This document shows, piece by piece, positions 34,421 through 47,377 of a DNA stretch of 64,000 bases. The position numbers and the translations under genes were made by a program. The notes below the pieces were generated by a model. The model saw only the letters and a program-made list of their open reading frames with translations. It was not told the DNA's origin and did no database searches. The DNA is from Loxodes magnus. Taxonomy: Eukaryota; Ciliophora; Karyorelictea; Loxodida; Loxodidae. Position 1 is the stretch's first letter; each line of letters begins with the position of its first letter. The stretch is taken from NCBI GenBank assembly GCA_946699065.1, contig CAMPDV010001090.1, forward strand, positions 80,918 to 144,917, given 5' to 3'.

Positions 34421-34665
34421 TAGAATGAAAATAATTAAACAAAAATTGAATATATAAAAAATGAAAATTCTTTTATAAATCAAAAATTTTCTACATAACA
34501 GAAAATAATTCAAATTTTATTTAATTTCACTCTTTAAGGTGTTGATTAATGATAAAAATTAATTTTAAATAAATTAATATTTTAGATTAATTTAAAAATA
34601 AAAGATAAGTTATATAGAAAATAACTCTTATAATAAATGCTTATTTTCTAGCTTATAAAATTTAT

Positions 34666-34929
34666 TCAAGATGTAACTCTTTTGATCTCTTAAATATAAA
34701 ATTGCATATCTTAATCCAATTTAAACTTCTTAATTTTTCTATTTTTTCTATCTTTTTTATTATTTTTTAGAAGGAATTTAAATTTAAATTTTTCAAGAGA
34801 AAATGAATCACCAATCTTTTTACTCCTTTTAGTAATTAGTTTTAAATAATTATTTAATATAATTTTATGCTTTTTAGCTAGTATTAAATTTTTTATACAT
34901 TTTACTATCTGAAGAAAAAATATGAGCAT
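34666..34929 (-). CDS. Small basic protein, 87 residues
   Basis: ATG at 34929-34927 to TGA at 34668-34666. Begins MLIFFLQIVKCIKNLIL (possible membrane anchor or signal), then Lys/Phe-rich sequence with two TAA as Gln near the end (DQDMQFYIQEIKRVTS). No family recognised; AT-rich composition makes chance possible. Confidence 0.35.
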
Positions 34930-34939
34930 ATAAATTTAG

Positions 34940-35310
34940 AAATAGTTAAAAAGAAATAATTATATGGTATAACTTCTAAAAATGGTGATAGTTACTAAAT
35001 AAGAAAGATAAAAAATAAAAAATAAATTAGACTCATTTAAATAAAACTACAAACTATATTTTATTTATTATCTATTTATTAATTAAATTTATAACAATTA
35101 AATAAATAATTTAAAATAATTAATTTAAAAAATATTAATGATAGAATTTAATTAATTTTGCTAAATATGTTTTAAATATTATGTTCTAAAGAAAATTTTA
35201 AAATTTATTTAACTAAGTTGTTTTAATAAATATGAAACTGCTTTTAACAGTTAAAATAGATAGAAATAATTTAACTTAAGATTTGTTTAATTTTATTAAA
35301 AATGTATACC
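34940..35310. other. AT-rich intergenic stretch
   Basis: No gene, repeat or RNA seen. Confidence 0.4.
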
Positions 35311-35313
35311 AGC

Positions 35314-36137
35314 TCATATTCGCTATATAAAATAAGTTTTTAAGCTCAGTTTCCAATCCACTTACTTCAATTCTTGTCTTATTTTGCCTTCAGTTCTTTT
35401 TAAAATCAGTCTCAGTAATTCTTGAGTTCCTTTTCTCTTGTATACATCTCCTTCGGGATTACGGTAGAGCTTTTCTCTCTTTTTTCTCTTTTTTCTCCTA
35501 AATTTAATATTTTTTTAAAGTTCCAAAATTTTCAGAATTATTCTGAAGATTCTATTAACTTTTGCAAAAGCAGCAACTTTTCCTAATTCTTATTTTTATT
35601 TTTGTCTTTGATAGGCGTTGTGTTATTTTTTCATTTGAGATTAATTTATTCCAACTTACTCTTTTTCCATTATTTTATTCCAGAAATTTTCTTTATTTTA
35701 ACTTTCCTGTTTCTGGCTCTGTAACTGGTTTTCTATCTATTGGCTTAATTCTTGAATTTTCTATAGCTTAGAGTTTGTCCGGCTGAACTACTCTCGCTAA
35801 TATTTCCATAAAATGTCAATTCCTTCTCCTTATTGGCCATTCTTAAATCCAACGTACCTTAGAGCTCATTAGAATTTTTCCTGCTGAGCTTCTTAACCTC
35901 TTCTTGGAGGTTTAGTACTACTTTGATGAACTGTTCCATGCTCATTCGGAAAGATTGAATTCCGATATCTCCTATCGTAGGACGGACTTTATCTATTTCC
36001 TCGGTTTCTCCCCTTGAAATTGATGCTATAGTAACAAGAGCTGCTTTTTGTTGCTTTTTGACCTCTTCACACTGCTGATAGGTTCCTGGACCCTACTTCT
36101 TTGGAACTGCGAGAAATTCCTTGGTGAATTAAAGCAT
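35314..36137 (-). CDS. Hypothetical coiled-coil protein, about 265 residues
   Basis: ATG at 36137-36135 opens MLQFTKEFLAVPKKQGPGTY, followed by GETEEIDKVRPTIGDIGIQS and SMEQFIKVVLNLQEEVKKLS. A 29-nt intron (GTACGTTGG...CAATAAG) then gives EGIDILWKYQREQFSRTNSK, a long coiled coil (LQKIQELSQQIENQLQSQKQ) and a basic stretch (IKFRRKKRKKREKLYRNPEG). The end is KTYFIQRI then TGA at 35316-35314. Without the intron the frame quality collapses. No family recognised. Confidence 0.6.
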
Positions 36138-36139
36138 TT

Positions 36140-36720
36140 TTGATATTTGAAGTTAAGGTAATTAAACATATAGGATTGTAAGTAAATTTATGGTAATGAT
36201 ATTAAAAGGATAATTTATGTTTTAAAGGATTAAAATGAAATAATGATAGATTGGAAAATGGAGACAGTGAAGATTAAAAATAATAAAATGAAGAAATAGA
36301 ATAACAAAAGAGAAAAGATAAAAGGTATCTATATATCCAAAGTTGTATACTACTAAATTGATTAAAGTATATAATTACAGTAGCTACAGAAATGTTTATT
36401 TAAGTTATCTACTCTTAATAAAAGATATCAAACATTATCATAAATGATATATAAATAAAACTTAAGTAAATTAATATATTTTAATACACTTACTATTTTA
36501 ATTAAGAATATATAAAATGCAGTAAATACACTTTCTAATAACCACAATAAAACTTAAAATAAAACTAATTCATTATTTAATATATTCATATAATCTACCC
36601 TTACCCAACTCCAATAATCATTTCTCTCTATTTTTATTTCTTATACTAATATATAATCAAATACATAAATATAGACATATAAATATATAAATATCTTTAT
36701 TATTATCATTAAAAAAAACT
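36140..36720. other. AT-rich intergenic stretch with microsatellite
   Basis: No gene seen; ATAAATATA-type repeats around 36650-36700. Confidence 0.4.
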
Positions 36721-36722
36721 AA

Positions 36723-36763
36723 GATTATAGAGCGCGTAGCACCTCAATGGTGCGCAGCTCTTT
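36723..36763 (-). repeat. Tail of the SINE-like element, truncated copy
   Basis: GATTATAGAGCGCGTAGCAC ... GGTGCGCAGCTC is the inverse of the hairpin end at 19897-19938. GAGC/GCUC and GCACC/GGUGC pair. Only the tail is present, at the 3' edge of TRIM-like copy C. Confidence 0.6.
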
Positions 36764-36830
36764 AATTAATAAGAGTTATTATTAAGTATATAAGTAATCC
36801 ACTCTCAGACTCAGGAATCAGAATCATCAA

Positions 36831-38365
36831 TCACTACAGTAATGAAATTTATTCTTACAACCTTGATTTCCAATAACATTCAAACTTACCCCCTTATTAA
36901 TTTTTACATTCATACATTCTATCATAATTACAATTTATAGTACCAACTAAAAATAGCCATAAAACAATTACCATCTATAAATAAAATATCCTATAAAGAC
37001 ACCTTACATTCTAAATTAATTAAATTCCAATTACATTCTAGTAAAATATGTAATGCTAAAATACCATAATCTAATATTGTTAAATAAATAACTATTACCA
37101 ACTTTAAAACATATGTCAAATTTTAAACTACTCCCTAAAATTATTAGTAGATGCTTACGGACTATGTAGTTAAGAATATTAAACCTTTACTTACAGGCTA
37201 TAGTTTTAAGATTATTAAATCTTTACTTACATGCTATAGTTTTAAGAATATTAAATGCTTATTTACTATCTATAGTTTTCAATATTAAATGCTTACCCTC
37301 TATAGTTTTAAGAATATCAAATCTTTAATTACTATCTATAGTTTTAGGAATATTAAATCTACCTATAGTTTTCAGAATATTCAATGTTACTTACCTTCTA
37401 TAGTATTAATAATATTCAATCTTACCTTCTATATGTTAACAATATTCAATCTTTAACTATATTAAATATCAACTTTAGAAATCTACCTCCTTTAATAACA
37501 TTATTTACCATCATATTATTTCCCAAATTTAACTCCATTTCAACCTTTTCCCCATCCATTATATTATAAGATCCTATAGTCTATTTGTTCTTTAACTTAT
37601 TGTCATTCTTAAAGATGTCTAATTATCATCATCATAAATTTGTTTATTCTTATATCATGTTCTTTAGTTATAGGATAGAGGAAATTTTATTTTACTGTAA
37701 GCTTCACAGATTTATTATTCAGAGATACTATCGACATTTAGATTTCTTATTTCATGACCTTTGTCGATTAAGAATAGGAAACTTACTACTATTATTATTA
37801 TTATGGCTTAACTTTTTATACCTCTTAAGGATTAACCGGCTTCAACATATTCTACTACTTGACCTCAGATAATTATTACTAAGGATACTATGTCGCAAGC
37901 ACCTATTTCTCATTCAACAGATACTAAACCTATTTCTCAACACCCATCTTCTAACTCTATTAAATTAAATTAAAAATAATATAGTTTGCTTAATAGCTTT
38001 GAATCTTCTAACTCTATAGGTCCTATAACTACTATCCCATCTACACAATCTTTCTGTCATTGTCAACACAAACCTTGTTAAGCTTCTTCAAAGCATCCTT
38101 AGTTACAACCAACTCATTTACTATTTGTGCTCTCTTCTATTAAATACTCGATACTTGCTAACTCAACTACTAAATCTAAGTAAGATAACTACCGTTAACC
38201 TGATTTAATGTATCCATTTAGACTTTCATTCTATCCCTCTCCTCACACACATTAATCGATACCTAGGAGATCTAGTAAAAGATTTTTTAAGATTCCTTAA
38301 CTAACTTTGATACCAACTACTCCACTCTAGGATGAATACTACTTTCTTAGGTGGCTTATTAAACA
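36831..38365 (-). pseudogene. TRIM-like/ubiquitin-like family, truncated copy C
   Basis: The 5' part is cut off by the 4.96 kb repeat at 38366. What remains is a coiled coil of its own sequence (MKVQMDTLNQVNGSYLTQIQ, NELVVTKDALKKLNKVCVDN, VLATQYPQQQLSEVKQQ) joined to the shared MSIVSLNNKSVKLTVK of the ubiquitin-like domain. One extra nucleotide then shifts the frame; the continuation KNDNKLKNKQTIGSYNIMDG is intact in the next frame. The intron chain (36834-37508) is well kept and ends in TGA at 36833-36831. It is a paralogue rather than a copy of B or D. Confidence 0.65.
36834..37508 (-). other. Chain of intron-like units with single-codon exons, copy C
   Basis: Read on the minus strand, more than 20 GT...AG units. 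Triplets between them in order include gag, tta, aag, aag, none, ata, agg, ata, cat, cct, tcc, gga, ttg, later aat, aat, atg, ttg, aat, ggg, gtt, then TGA. Units here are mostly 27-34 nt with a different core (TTTAATATTCTTAAAACTATAG), so they were not copied from B or D recently, yet the triplet spacing is the same. Confidence 0.75.
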
Positions 38366-41319
38366 TTACCTTATTTACTGATCTATAGCTACTAATACTT
38401 GACTATTAACTTAACTATCTAGCCAAGTATTTTAACTCTCTCTATTCTTGAAAACATATTGGTTGAGATTATTTATTAGGTAAAAAATAAGATTTCCTTG
38501 CTACTTAAACAATAACGTCTATGCTGAAGGGATTTTAGTCTAATAAGCTTAAAATAAAGTAATGGTACTTTGTATCCCCTTTTGCTCTAAAGGTTTAAGT
38601 AATTATTCATCTTTATGTAGATTAAAAGTATGTGTCTTATGGATCAATTAGCAAGATTAGTCTAAACATTTGATGCTCAAATTTTTCAAGAAATAATAAG
38701 ATGCGCAAGTGAGAGAAATATTGTGGTTACATGGAAGAAGCATGGGGACTTTGATCTATCGATATCTGGGTTGGAAGACATTTAAGGTAATTAGTTTGAT
38801 GATGATTTTTAGAAAATGAATGGTTAGCTTAGATGAGTAGAATTAGCAGAATTAAAGAAAAAGAATAATAAAATATTAAAGTTACTATCTTATTTTATAT
38901 ATCTATTACTATATAATAATTATTAAAAAGAATTAATTTTTATATTAATCTTAAGCAATAAAAATATAATTAAAATATCATTTTATTAAAAAAGGGATTT
39001 TTGAAAACTTTAATTATCATAAATACTTTCTTTATCAAAAGATCTTTGCTAATATTTTTAATCATTTAACTATTAACTTTTAATATTCCAGAAAACTAAT
39101 TCTCTTCCTACTCTTTTTTCTGCATGTATTTTTAATGGTCATTATATGTAAATTCTGCTAATTGCTGCAAACAGAGAATACATTAAGTAATAAATATAAA
39201 TTAGAAAATTTTAATATATAACCATTACTAAAACCAGATAATCTTCAACATTTACCCTTCAAAATCTTGGATCCAATCAGAGAACTCTCTTAGATTAGAA
39301 ATATAATCACATTTAAAAATAGTTGTATCACAATTTTTTGATGATGGTAATTTTTGTAATTATGCCTTATATCTGATAATTAATAATTGGATCTTTCTGG
39401 TGTTCTACTTGTTGAGGTTTGTTGATTTCTAGTATTGAAAATGTTATTGATTTTAGCATGGTGTATATTTTGATTTATAGACAATAAATATTAAATTAAT
39501 GATTTTACTAAATCAATTTAATTTTTTTACTAATATTATTATTTTTCTTCTAATTTTAGTTCAAAAATCTAAATTTAAAATAAGTACCTTTCATTATGTT
39601 AATAGATTTAATCTAGTTCAAATTTATAAAAATTAAGGATATTTAAAAAATTTAGTTTTATAAATTAAAAAGAGTAATTTATTAGTAACATTATAAAATA
39701 TAATTATAATTAACAATTGTATCATTTAAAAAACTATTATTCAAATTATGTCTTAATTATACATTTTTTAGCTCACATCATTGTGCACAAAGCATAAACT
39801 TCAAATTATATCAAACCTTTATATTTTTAAATCATAGATATTCAATTACTATATTCACATTTAGAATTAATCAATATCCAAATTCTAAATTTATCTTCTA
39901 TTCAAAAATTCCTTAAACAAATCAAAAAACTAACCAAGTCTTTATTAGTGGATCAACAGATATTCATAAGTTCTAACTTGAAACATTTTAACTTTTTTGC
40001 TAATTAATATGTTTTTTCACTCATCTATTTGTTAAATATTTATATTCAATTTATTTAACAAAGAAAAATACATTTTTAGTTATAATTTTAGCAATTCTCA
40101 ATTCATAAATATACATATCAAATCATTAATTGTCTTTTTATTACATTATCTTTACCTATATTAAATATATAACTAAATTCATCAATTCTTATTTTAAAAA
40201 AACTAAACATTCTATCAAATCACTAATAGGATCAATATTTCAAATCCATTATTCAAATATATATCCAATATTTACTATTAAAACACTAACCTTTTCTTCA
40301 TCTAAATTCTTACCAAAAACAATAAATTAATCTTATAACTATTTTTAAATATTAAACATCCTCTAATACTTATTATCTAATAATTTTTAACTTTATCATT
40401 ATTTTATTTTTATTATCATTTTTTGAGCCTAAATAATAAAATTTAAAAAATTCAGTACGAAAATATTTTTTTGTATAAAATGCTGAACAAAAAGCGAATA
40501 TTATTTGTTTAGTCTAAAAATAATTAAAAGTGAATATAAAAAACTTTCTTAGACATATTATATTCAGTTTTTTTAAATTTTCTTTTATTTTCACAAAATC
40601 TTTATAAGTTCTTTTGAATTAAAATGACATTTTGATTTTCAAGTTTTCTAACACATAACATTAAAAAAATTCGATTTTTAACTTTTCGATTTCTCAACTA
40701 TAAAATAATTTTTATCCACTCTTTAATTTCCAAAAAATTAAGAAATTTTTTATTATTTTAAACCTTTTAAAAATTTAAATAAATGAATTCGCATATTATC
40801 TTTAAAACTTTTCGAATTCTATAATAAAAAGCATATCAATTTATGCTTATTATTGAAAAAAAATTTAACTCTAACATAAAACTAAAATTTTTCTCTTTTT
40901 TTGAAATTAAAAATCCTTAAAATATTTCTATCTTATTTGCATATAATATATAAAAAAATTTTTAATTTTAAATATATGCTTTTTCAAAAAAATTTTCACA
41001 CACCACAACCACCCTTTCAAAACATTTTTAAAAATTTTAACTTCTTCATATATAGACCTAAAATAGCAGAAAATAAATCAATTAGAAAACTTTGTGTCAT
41101 TATTTAAAATTTTAATTTAGAAAAATTATTTAAATACTTAGCACTCTTTACATTTTTTAAATTTTATTATGACTTGCATCTTTTTATCCAGTTTTTACTT
41201 TATTATTCCGTTAAATAAGATCGAACTTGTGCTAATCGATAAGTTAAAAAAACAAAATAAAATTTTCGTAAATGTTTTAAGCAAAATTTAATAAAAAACA
41301 AAAAAATATCATAACAAAA

Positions 41320-42270
41320 TTGACCAAATTAACGAAATTAACCGAATCGAACAAATTAACCAAGCCAACCAAATTAGCCAAATTGACAAAATTATACGAA
41401 TTAACCAAAATAACCAAAATAAACAAATTAGACGAATTGACCAAAATAAAAAAATTAATCAAATTAATCAAATTAACCAAAATATAAAAAAATAAACCGA
41501 ATTAACCGAATTAATCGAACTAATTAAAGTGATCAAATTAACCAAATTAGCCGAATTGAACGAATTGTCCAAATCATGCGAATTAACTAAATTAACCAAA
41601 TTAACTAAAGTGACCAAAATTAACTAAATTAACCGAATTTACTTAATTAACCGAATCGAGCAAATTAACTAAATTAACTGAATTGACCAAATTATACAAA
41701 TTAACTGAACTAACTAAATTTGCCGAATTTACTTAATTAACCGAATCGAGAAAATTAACAAAATTAACTGGATTGACCAAATTATACGAATCGAGCAAAT
41801 TAACTAAATTAACTGAATTGACCAAATTATTCGAATTAACCGAATTAACTAAATTAACTAAATTGACCAAATTGATCAAAATAAATAAATTAACCGAATT
41901 AACCAAATTAACCAAATTAACTAAATTAACCGAATAAACCGAAATGACCAAATTAAGCGAATTGAACAAATTAACTAAATTAACTAAAGTAACCAAATTA
42001 TACGAATTATACGAATTAACCGATTTAATCAAATTTTACGAAAAAATCGAATTAACTAGATTAATCAAATTGACCAAATTGACCAAAATATATTAATTAA
42101 TCGAATTAACCAAATTAACCAAATTATACGAATTAACCGAATTAACCAAATTAACTAAATTGACCAAATTGATCAAAATAAATTAATTAATCGAATTAAC
42201 CAAATTAGCCAGATTAACTGAATTGAGCAAATTAACCGAATTAACCAAATTAAATGAATTAACTAAATAA
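41320..42270. repeat. 9-bp minisatellite, array 2
   Basis: Same AAATTRACY units as 12545-13360, about 130 bp longer, with internal duplications and losses, while the flanking DNA is almost unchanged. Confidence 0.85.
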
Positions 42271-43069
42271 AAAAATGATTTAAAAGCATAAAATTTTTAA
42301 AAAGCTCTTTTATTTAAATATAATTGATTCTAAATATAAAACTAATTAAAGATAAAAATAATTTAAATAGCTTTATAAAATAGTATAATTAATTAAAATC
42401 ATAATTGATTGTATTTTGTGTTTCAATTTTATAAAATAAGTAAACTTAGGCTTTATAAACTGGATATTTTTTCTATTAATAGTATTTAATAGTTTTAAGG
42501 TTTAAATTCTTACTTTTATAGCCATTTTTAGCAATAAAGAATCTACACACTGATATTAGGAATTGGCGCTGTGCTTGAATAAAAATAGAGGATTGCGTTT
42601 AAGGTGATTTGTTAGGTTTAAAGTATAATAATTGATATATTAAATTTTGGTTAATTAGGTGTATTTAAATGATATTTGGAAAGTTGTATAGTAGTGAGTT
42701 AAAAAAATATAGTTAGAGCATGAGGAAAATAAATGATAATTAAGGTTCTAGGTTGTCTACAATTATAAATGATAAAATTTATCAAGCATCATAAGTTAAA
42801 TTAAATTTTATCAATAAATATATATATTTTATTATATTTGCTATTTTCATTAAATATATAAAACAACATAAATAAACTACAATAAAAACACTTTCTAATG
42901 CTCACAAATAAAGCTAATAATTGTTTATTATATACTTATAACCAACCTTTGAATACTCAAATAATCATTCTATCATTATATCTGATACTAATATAAACGT
43001 ATAAAAAGAATAATTATTAATATTTTTTAAAGATTTAAATTAATAAGATTCATAATTAAGTATATAGTT

Positions 43070-43328
43070 AGCCTCCTTATTTTATCACTAAAGTAAATCA
43101 ACACCACCTTTATTTATATTAATCCACAAACTTACCCCCTTATTTTTTTAGACATTAACTTGCATTCTATTATAATAAAAAATAAATATGTTACCACCTA
43201 AAATTAAAATAATCATAAACAAATTACAATCTATAAATGGAAGATATTCTATAAACTTTCTTACATCAAAATTAATTAAATTCCAATTACATTATATATT
43301 GGATTATTCAAATCAAATTACCTCTAAT
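43070..43328 (-). pseudogene. 3' tail of TRIM-like copy A, carried in repeat copy 2
   Basis: Duplicate of 14160-14417, including the last intron-like units and the TGA exon. Broken off at 43328, where unrelated AT-rich DNA begins. Confidence 0.65.
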
Positions 43329-43690
43329 GTCTTTTTTAATCTCTAAACTTTTTAGAAAATTTTTAATTCTCTCTACTTTTACTTCTCCTTTAAAAATAAA
43401 TCCATTCTCCTTTATATCCTTTACTTAAAAAACCTCGCTCTTTAATAAAATTCTATCAAAACTCCCTATCCCTTTTTACACTTTAATTAGTTCCACTTCA
43501 AATTTTTTTATCCAAACTTTCACACTTTTATTCCAACAGAAAAAATCTCTCATAGTGCAAACAATGAGCAAAAAAACAAATATTTTATTTTAACACAGAT
43601 TTTATACATTTAAACATTAATTTAAATATAAACTATTACACGTCATTAAATTATTTAATAACATTTTTAAAATAAATAATATATAATAAA
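43329..43690. repeat. Fragment related to the 54.4-55.9 kb repeats
   Basis: Contains TCATAGTGCAAACAATGAGC followed by AAAAAAACAAATATTTTATT, and neighbouring TTTAGTTCC...CACACTTTTATTCCAAC, matching 55180-55310. Confidence 0.5.
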
Positions 43691-43699
43691 AATTCTTTA

Positions 43700-46679
43700 C
43701 TTATAAATAATTAGCTTTCTTCTAGCTTACTTTCCCTAGATCTTATACTCATTAACTACTATTTTCTTTTAAGTTGCATAAGCAATTTTTAAGTTTCAAT
43801 GCTTTGCTTATCTACTGTCTCTGCCTCAATTGCATTTGATAGTAGCATATCTGTTGATATTTGCAGCCTTTAGTTTTAAGCTTGGATATGTTGCTTTAAT
43901 ATGCTAGGATCTATCCTTAGTTTATATTAGAACCTAAACAAATTAACTAAATCAGGTTCTATTTATTTTAGCAGCTTTTTATACCTAGACATGACTACTA
44001 GCCCTATAGTTAGAATGATCACTATACCTACTAAAAGTATTACTTGCAAAGTAATTCTATGATTATCACTTGCATTTATAGATATTCCTGATATAGTACC
44101 TACTAATGCTACTAGTAAAAGAAGAATAAACTATAGTCAGTTAACTTTCTAGTAAGTAATTACCTTTTTTATTAAAACTAAGCAAAAGTAAAGAAGGTAA
44201 TAGAGTATATGATAGCATGACTAATAGGATACAATTAAGTATCTAGTTAATAAGTACTAGAAATTAGCAAATCAAAGTCTTTAGAATTATGAATCATGTC
44301 TTCTACTTTATATTAATGGTGTCTTTCTGAACTTCCTATCAATGTGGACGAATCAATATAACTAGTGGAACATAGAAAAACAAAGCTAAATTACTAAATA
44401 TTATAGTTATTATATGAGGTTAAGAAAGACACTACTTGGAACAATCTAAGTCTAAAAAGGATTCTCAAACTTCTATTTCAAAGTTTAGATTACTATCCCT
44501 TCCATAACTACATCTCATTATTTAAGCTAGTAAGAAAATTACTCCTATCAAAGTTATTTCTATCAAAGCTGGAGAGCATTTATAAGTTAGTTTTCCTTTA
44601 TTTCTAAGTAACTTCAAATTATAATAGAACAGCTATTGCCAATAATACTGTTAAGAAACCAAAACAACTTCATAGCTTTATTATATCTCAGAACGCTAAA
44701 TCTGTTACTCTCGTTGTCAAATAACTAAACGAAATAGACTAAACAGAACTTATTTAGTATAGAAGTGGTCTTAAATCAGGTACTAATAAAATGTATTAGG
44801 CAAATTAAATAAAAAGTATCTATGAAAAGAATTCATCTTCACTTATCATTCATATTTCTTTGCTCAAAATTTCCTATTTTCTAGATTTTCATATTTTAAA
44901 TCCAAAAAGTGAAGTTAGCAAAGCTATACTAAATAGTACTACTTATTATATTATTATTGCGTTGTATCCTCTCTCATATTTTTTAACTCTCCGTACTGTA
45001 AAATCACAGTTATCACTATATAGTTCAAATTAATCTTTAGGAATGTTAGTTGTATTATCATTTAAAATTGGTTCATTATGTTTAGTTCAAACGATGGACA
45101 AGTTTGGCAGTACTCAAGATAAGGCACAAGATGTAGATTTCAGTTAGAATCATAGTAATTAATCATAAAGAAGAAGTTCTGATTATCTCTAAAGATGCTA
45201 TTTTTCTCAAATTTTATGCTTCCATTACATCCTAAAAATTTCTTATTTCTCATTTTTTAAATCAGATTAGCAGGAATATATTAGTCTAAGCCTTCTTCTA
45301 TGCATTGCTAAAGACCATATGCTAATATTATTGGCTATTCTAAGTAGTAGCAAGAAGTGAAATGAATAGAGCTATTACATTACTCTTGTATTTCTAGTAA
45401 ATTTTAGCCTTCTTCTCCTACATACTCAATTGGAGTTATGGTCATTAAACCATTTAAAAGTTTTCTTACATCTTTGAGTACTTCAGGCTAAATTTAAGCT
45501 TCGTAATTATAAGCATATATAAAACCACAAAATTAGTACCTCCCTCTTACCATCCTAGTTCCATTAGTTTATCAACTGAAAACCAAATAAAATTAGCAGC
45601 AGGTGAGGAAAAGATAATTTTGATTTCCCTTTGCATGATTTGATTTGCAAGTTGTTCATATACTTGAAGATTTCATACATTATCTCCTTTTATGAAAGTA
45701 GTATCATAAGAGTTCATTACAGTTCTATAAATTTCTTAAAGATTTTATATGCTAAAATTTCAAATTTATCTATTTGAAGGCTCGAAATCTTCGAAAAAAA
45801 TTCCAACTTTATTTAAATTAATTTTTTCAGTTAATTTGAGGTACATTATACCAAATAAATTTCAGGAAATGTAGTTATCTAGAACATTACTATAGAGATT
45901 GGTGTTGCTAAGTTGATCTTCTTTACTTGTAATAATATAAGGAATATTAATTCCAAGTTATTAGAAAGTAAAATAAACTGGACATCAATTTAATATAATC
46001 AAAGACGCTAAATGGCTAATTCCTATATCACTTTATTATCTGCAAGTACTTATAAAGTAAAGTTTAAGTTGAAATATAACCAACCATAGGACAGTGGATT
46101 CTCTTTAAGTAAAGATCTTCCTGGTATTATTTTTTATGTGTTTATGTAAGAAACTACACAAGGAATGTGATAAGAGGGTAATTAAAGAATCGATTAAGCT
46201 GAAGACATTTATGATCCGTTAGAGTTAGTCGAATAAGAAAAATCTATATAAAAATTATCAGGTGGAGTGTAAGTTTGTCCTGGATATAGCTCTGAATTCT
46301 TCTATATTACCCAATCCTAAGATATTTGAAAAACTTCATCAGGCTATCCTTTCTAGTTATTATAAACAGAAAACTAGGCTTTTATTTTATTATTTTGATT
46401 AAAGAGTTGTTTGAGCATTTGCTTATTGGTAAAGTAGCTTTCTTAAGAAACAAAAGTTAAGGAAAGTGTAGTATAGTATGCAGTCAATTCGAAATAAGAT
46501 TTCGGAATAAATCCTTTCGGAGTAATTCCAATAACTCCGTCGTCTAGAACATTGATATGAATTTAGGTATTGGATTAAACTAATTAAGTTACTTCTGGAT
46601 TAATCAAATAAGAAGATTCTAATCCTAATATCTAAAGGTATTTATCAGCTGTAATTTATAAAAGGTAAATTTAAAGCAT
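43700..46679 (-). CDS. Class-C-like GPCR: periplasmic-binding-type receptor with 7 TM
   Basis: ATG at 46679-46677 opens MLQIYLLQITADKYLQILGL. The extracellular half contains NVLDDGVIGITPKGFIPKSY, IPYIITSKEDQLSNTNLYS (about 45940), LTEKINLNKVGIFFEDFEP (about 45800) and EIKIIFSSPAANFIWFSVDK (about 45620), the order expected of an ANF-receptor/LIVBP-like type I binding fold. Cys-rich DSNWNLHLVPYLEYCQTCPS precedes the membrane part. TM segments follow: AIIIQQVVLFSIALLTSLFG (about 44940), SQILFIQFAQYILLVPDL, CFGFLTVLLAIAVLLQF, HAIIYSITFFTFAQF, LVALVGTISGISI and VILLVGIVIILTIGLVV (about 44020). A cytoplasmic coiled tail ends near 43700. Frame changes imply several short introns I could not place. 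The ligand is unknown; the sensor role is inferred. The stop is unresolved. Confidence 0.65.
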
Positions 46680-46689
46680 AGCGAAAGCT

Positions 46690-47370
46690 TATCAACAAAT
46701 ATCTGGTTATAGTAAACTACAGGAGCAGCATAGAGTCTTAGCATCTTAGTGATTTATTATGGAGTAGTATTTTATATTTATTAGTTGTAGCATTAAGTTG
46801 AATTTAATCCATAATAAGAGTGTAGAGGAATATTAACAGTGGTAGTTAGGTTTATTTGATTAGTATCAAAAGTCTCAAGAGGTTTATAAAATGTTTATTC
46901 TTATTGATATATTAACGAAAGGTGTTTAAAGTTTAGTTTGTCTAATAAAAGTTATAGCGGTTGTGGTTCCTATTGATAGGTTGGCATAATTAAATATAGA
47001 TTTTGTTGATAGAATTACTAGTCTGTTGTATAGCGTAGTGACTGTATTTAGGTTAGTTTATAGGTATAATAGACATTAAAGGTGATGTGTAGAATAATTT
47101 GAATGGTATAAGTTTGAATTTGATTTTGTATGTGTTAGATTTGTTTTGTTATAAGGATAAAGGCACTATACTGTACTTATCTATTGTATATGATACATAG
47201 TGATCTAAGTAAGTTGTTGTTGACTCTAAAGATAGCAATAAAGATTTGATTATAATGAATAAATAGTTGATATATTAAATGAACTATTGCTTTACATTAA
47301 GTATATGAGTTTGGTTTAAAAAAGGAAACATAATAATATTTGATCTTTTATTAGTTGTTAAATAAAATTG
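46690..47370. other. G/T-rich stretch upstream of the receptor gene
   Basis: Unusually rich in G and T on the plus strand with many TTAG, GTAG and ATAG. It resembles a decayed run of introns, but spacing between AG and GT is irregular, unlike the chains of the TRIM-like genes. No coding frame. Confidence 0.35.
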
Positions 47371-47377
47371 AAGAATT

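Larger units (their letters stand above)
38366..43328. repeat. Large dispersed repeat, copy 2 (4.96 kb)
   Basis: Near-identical to 9580-14417, in the same orientation. Small differences include a 12-bp deletion near 38446, a 4-bp deletion near 38779 and a longer, rearranged minisatellite. The right end breaks inside the 3' tail of TRIM-like copy A at CCTCTAAT. Confidence 0.85.
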
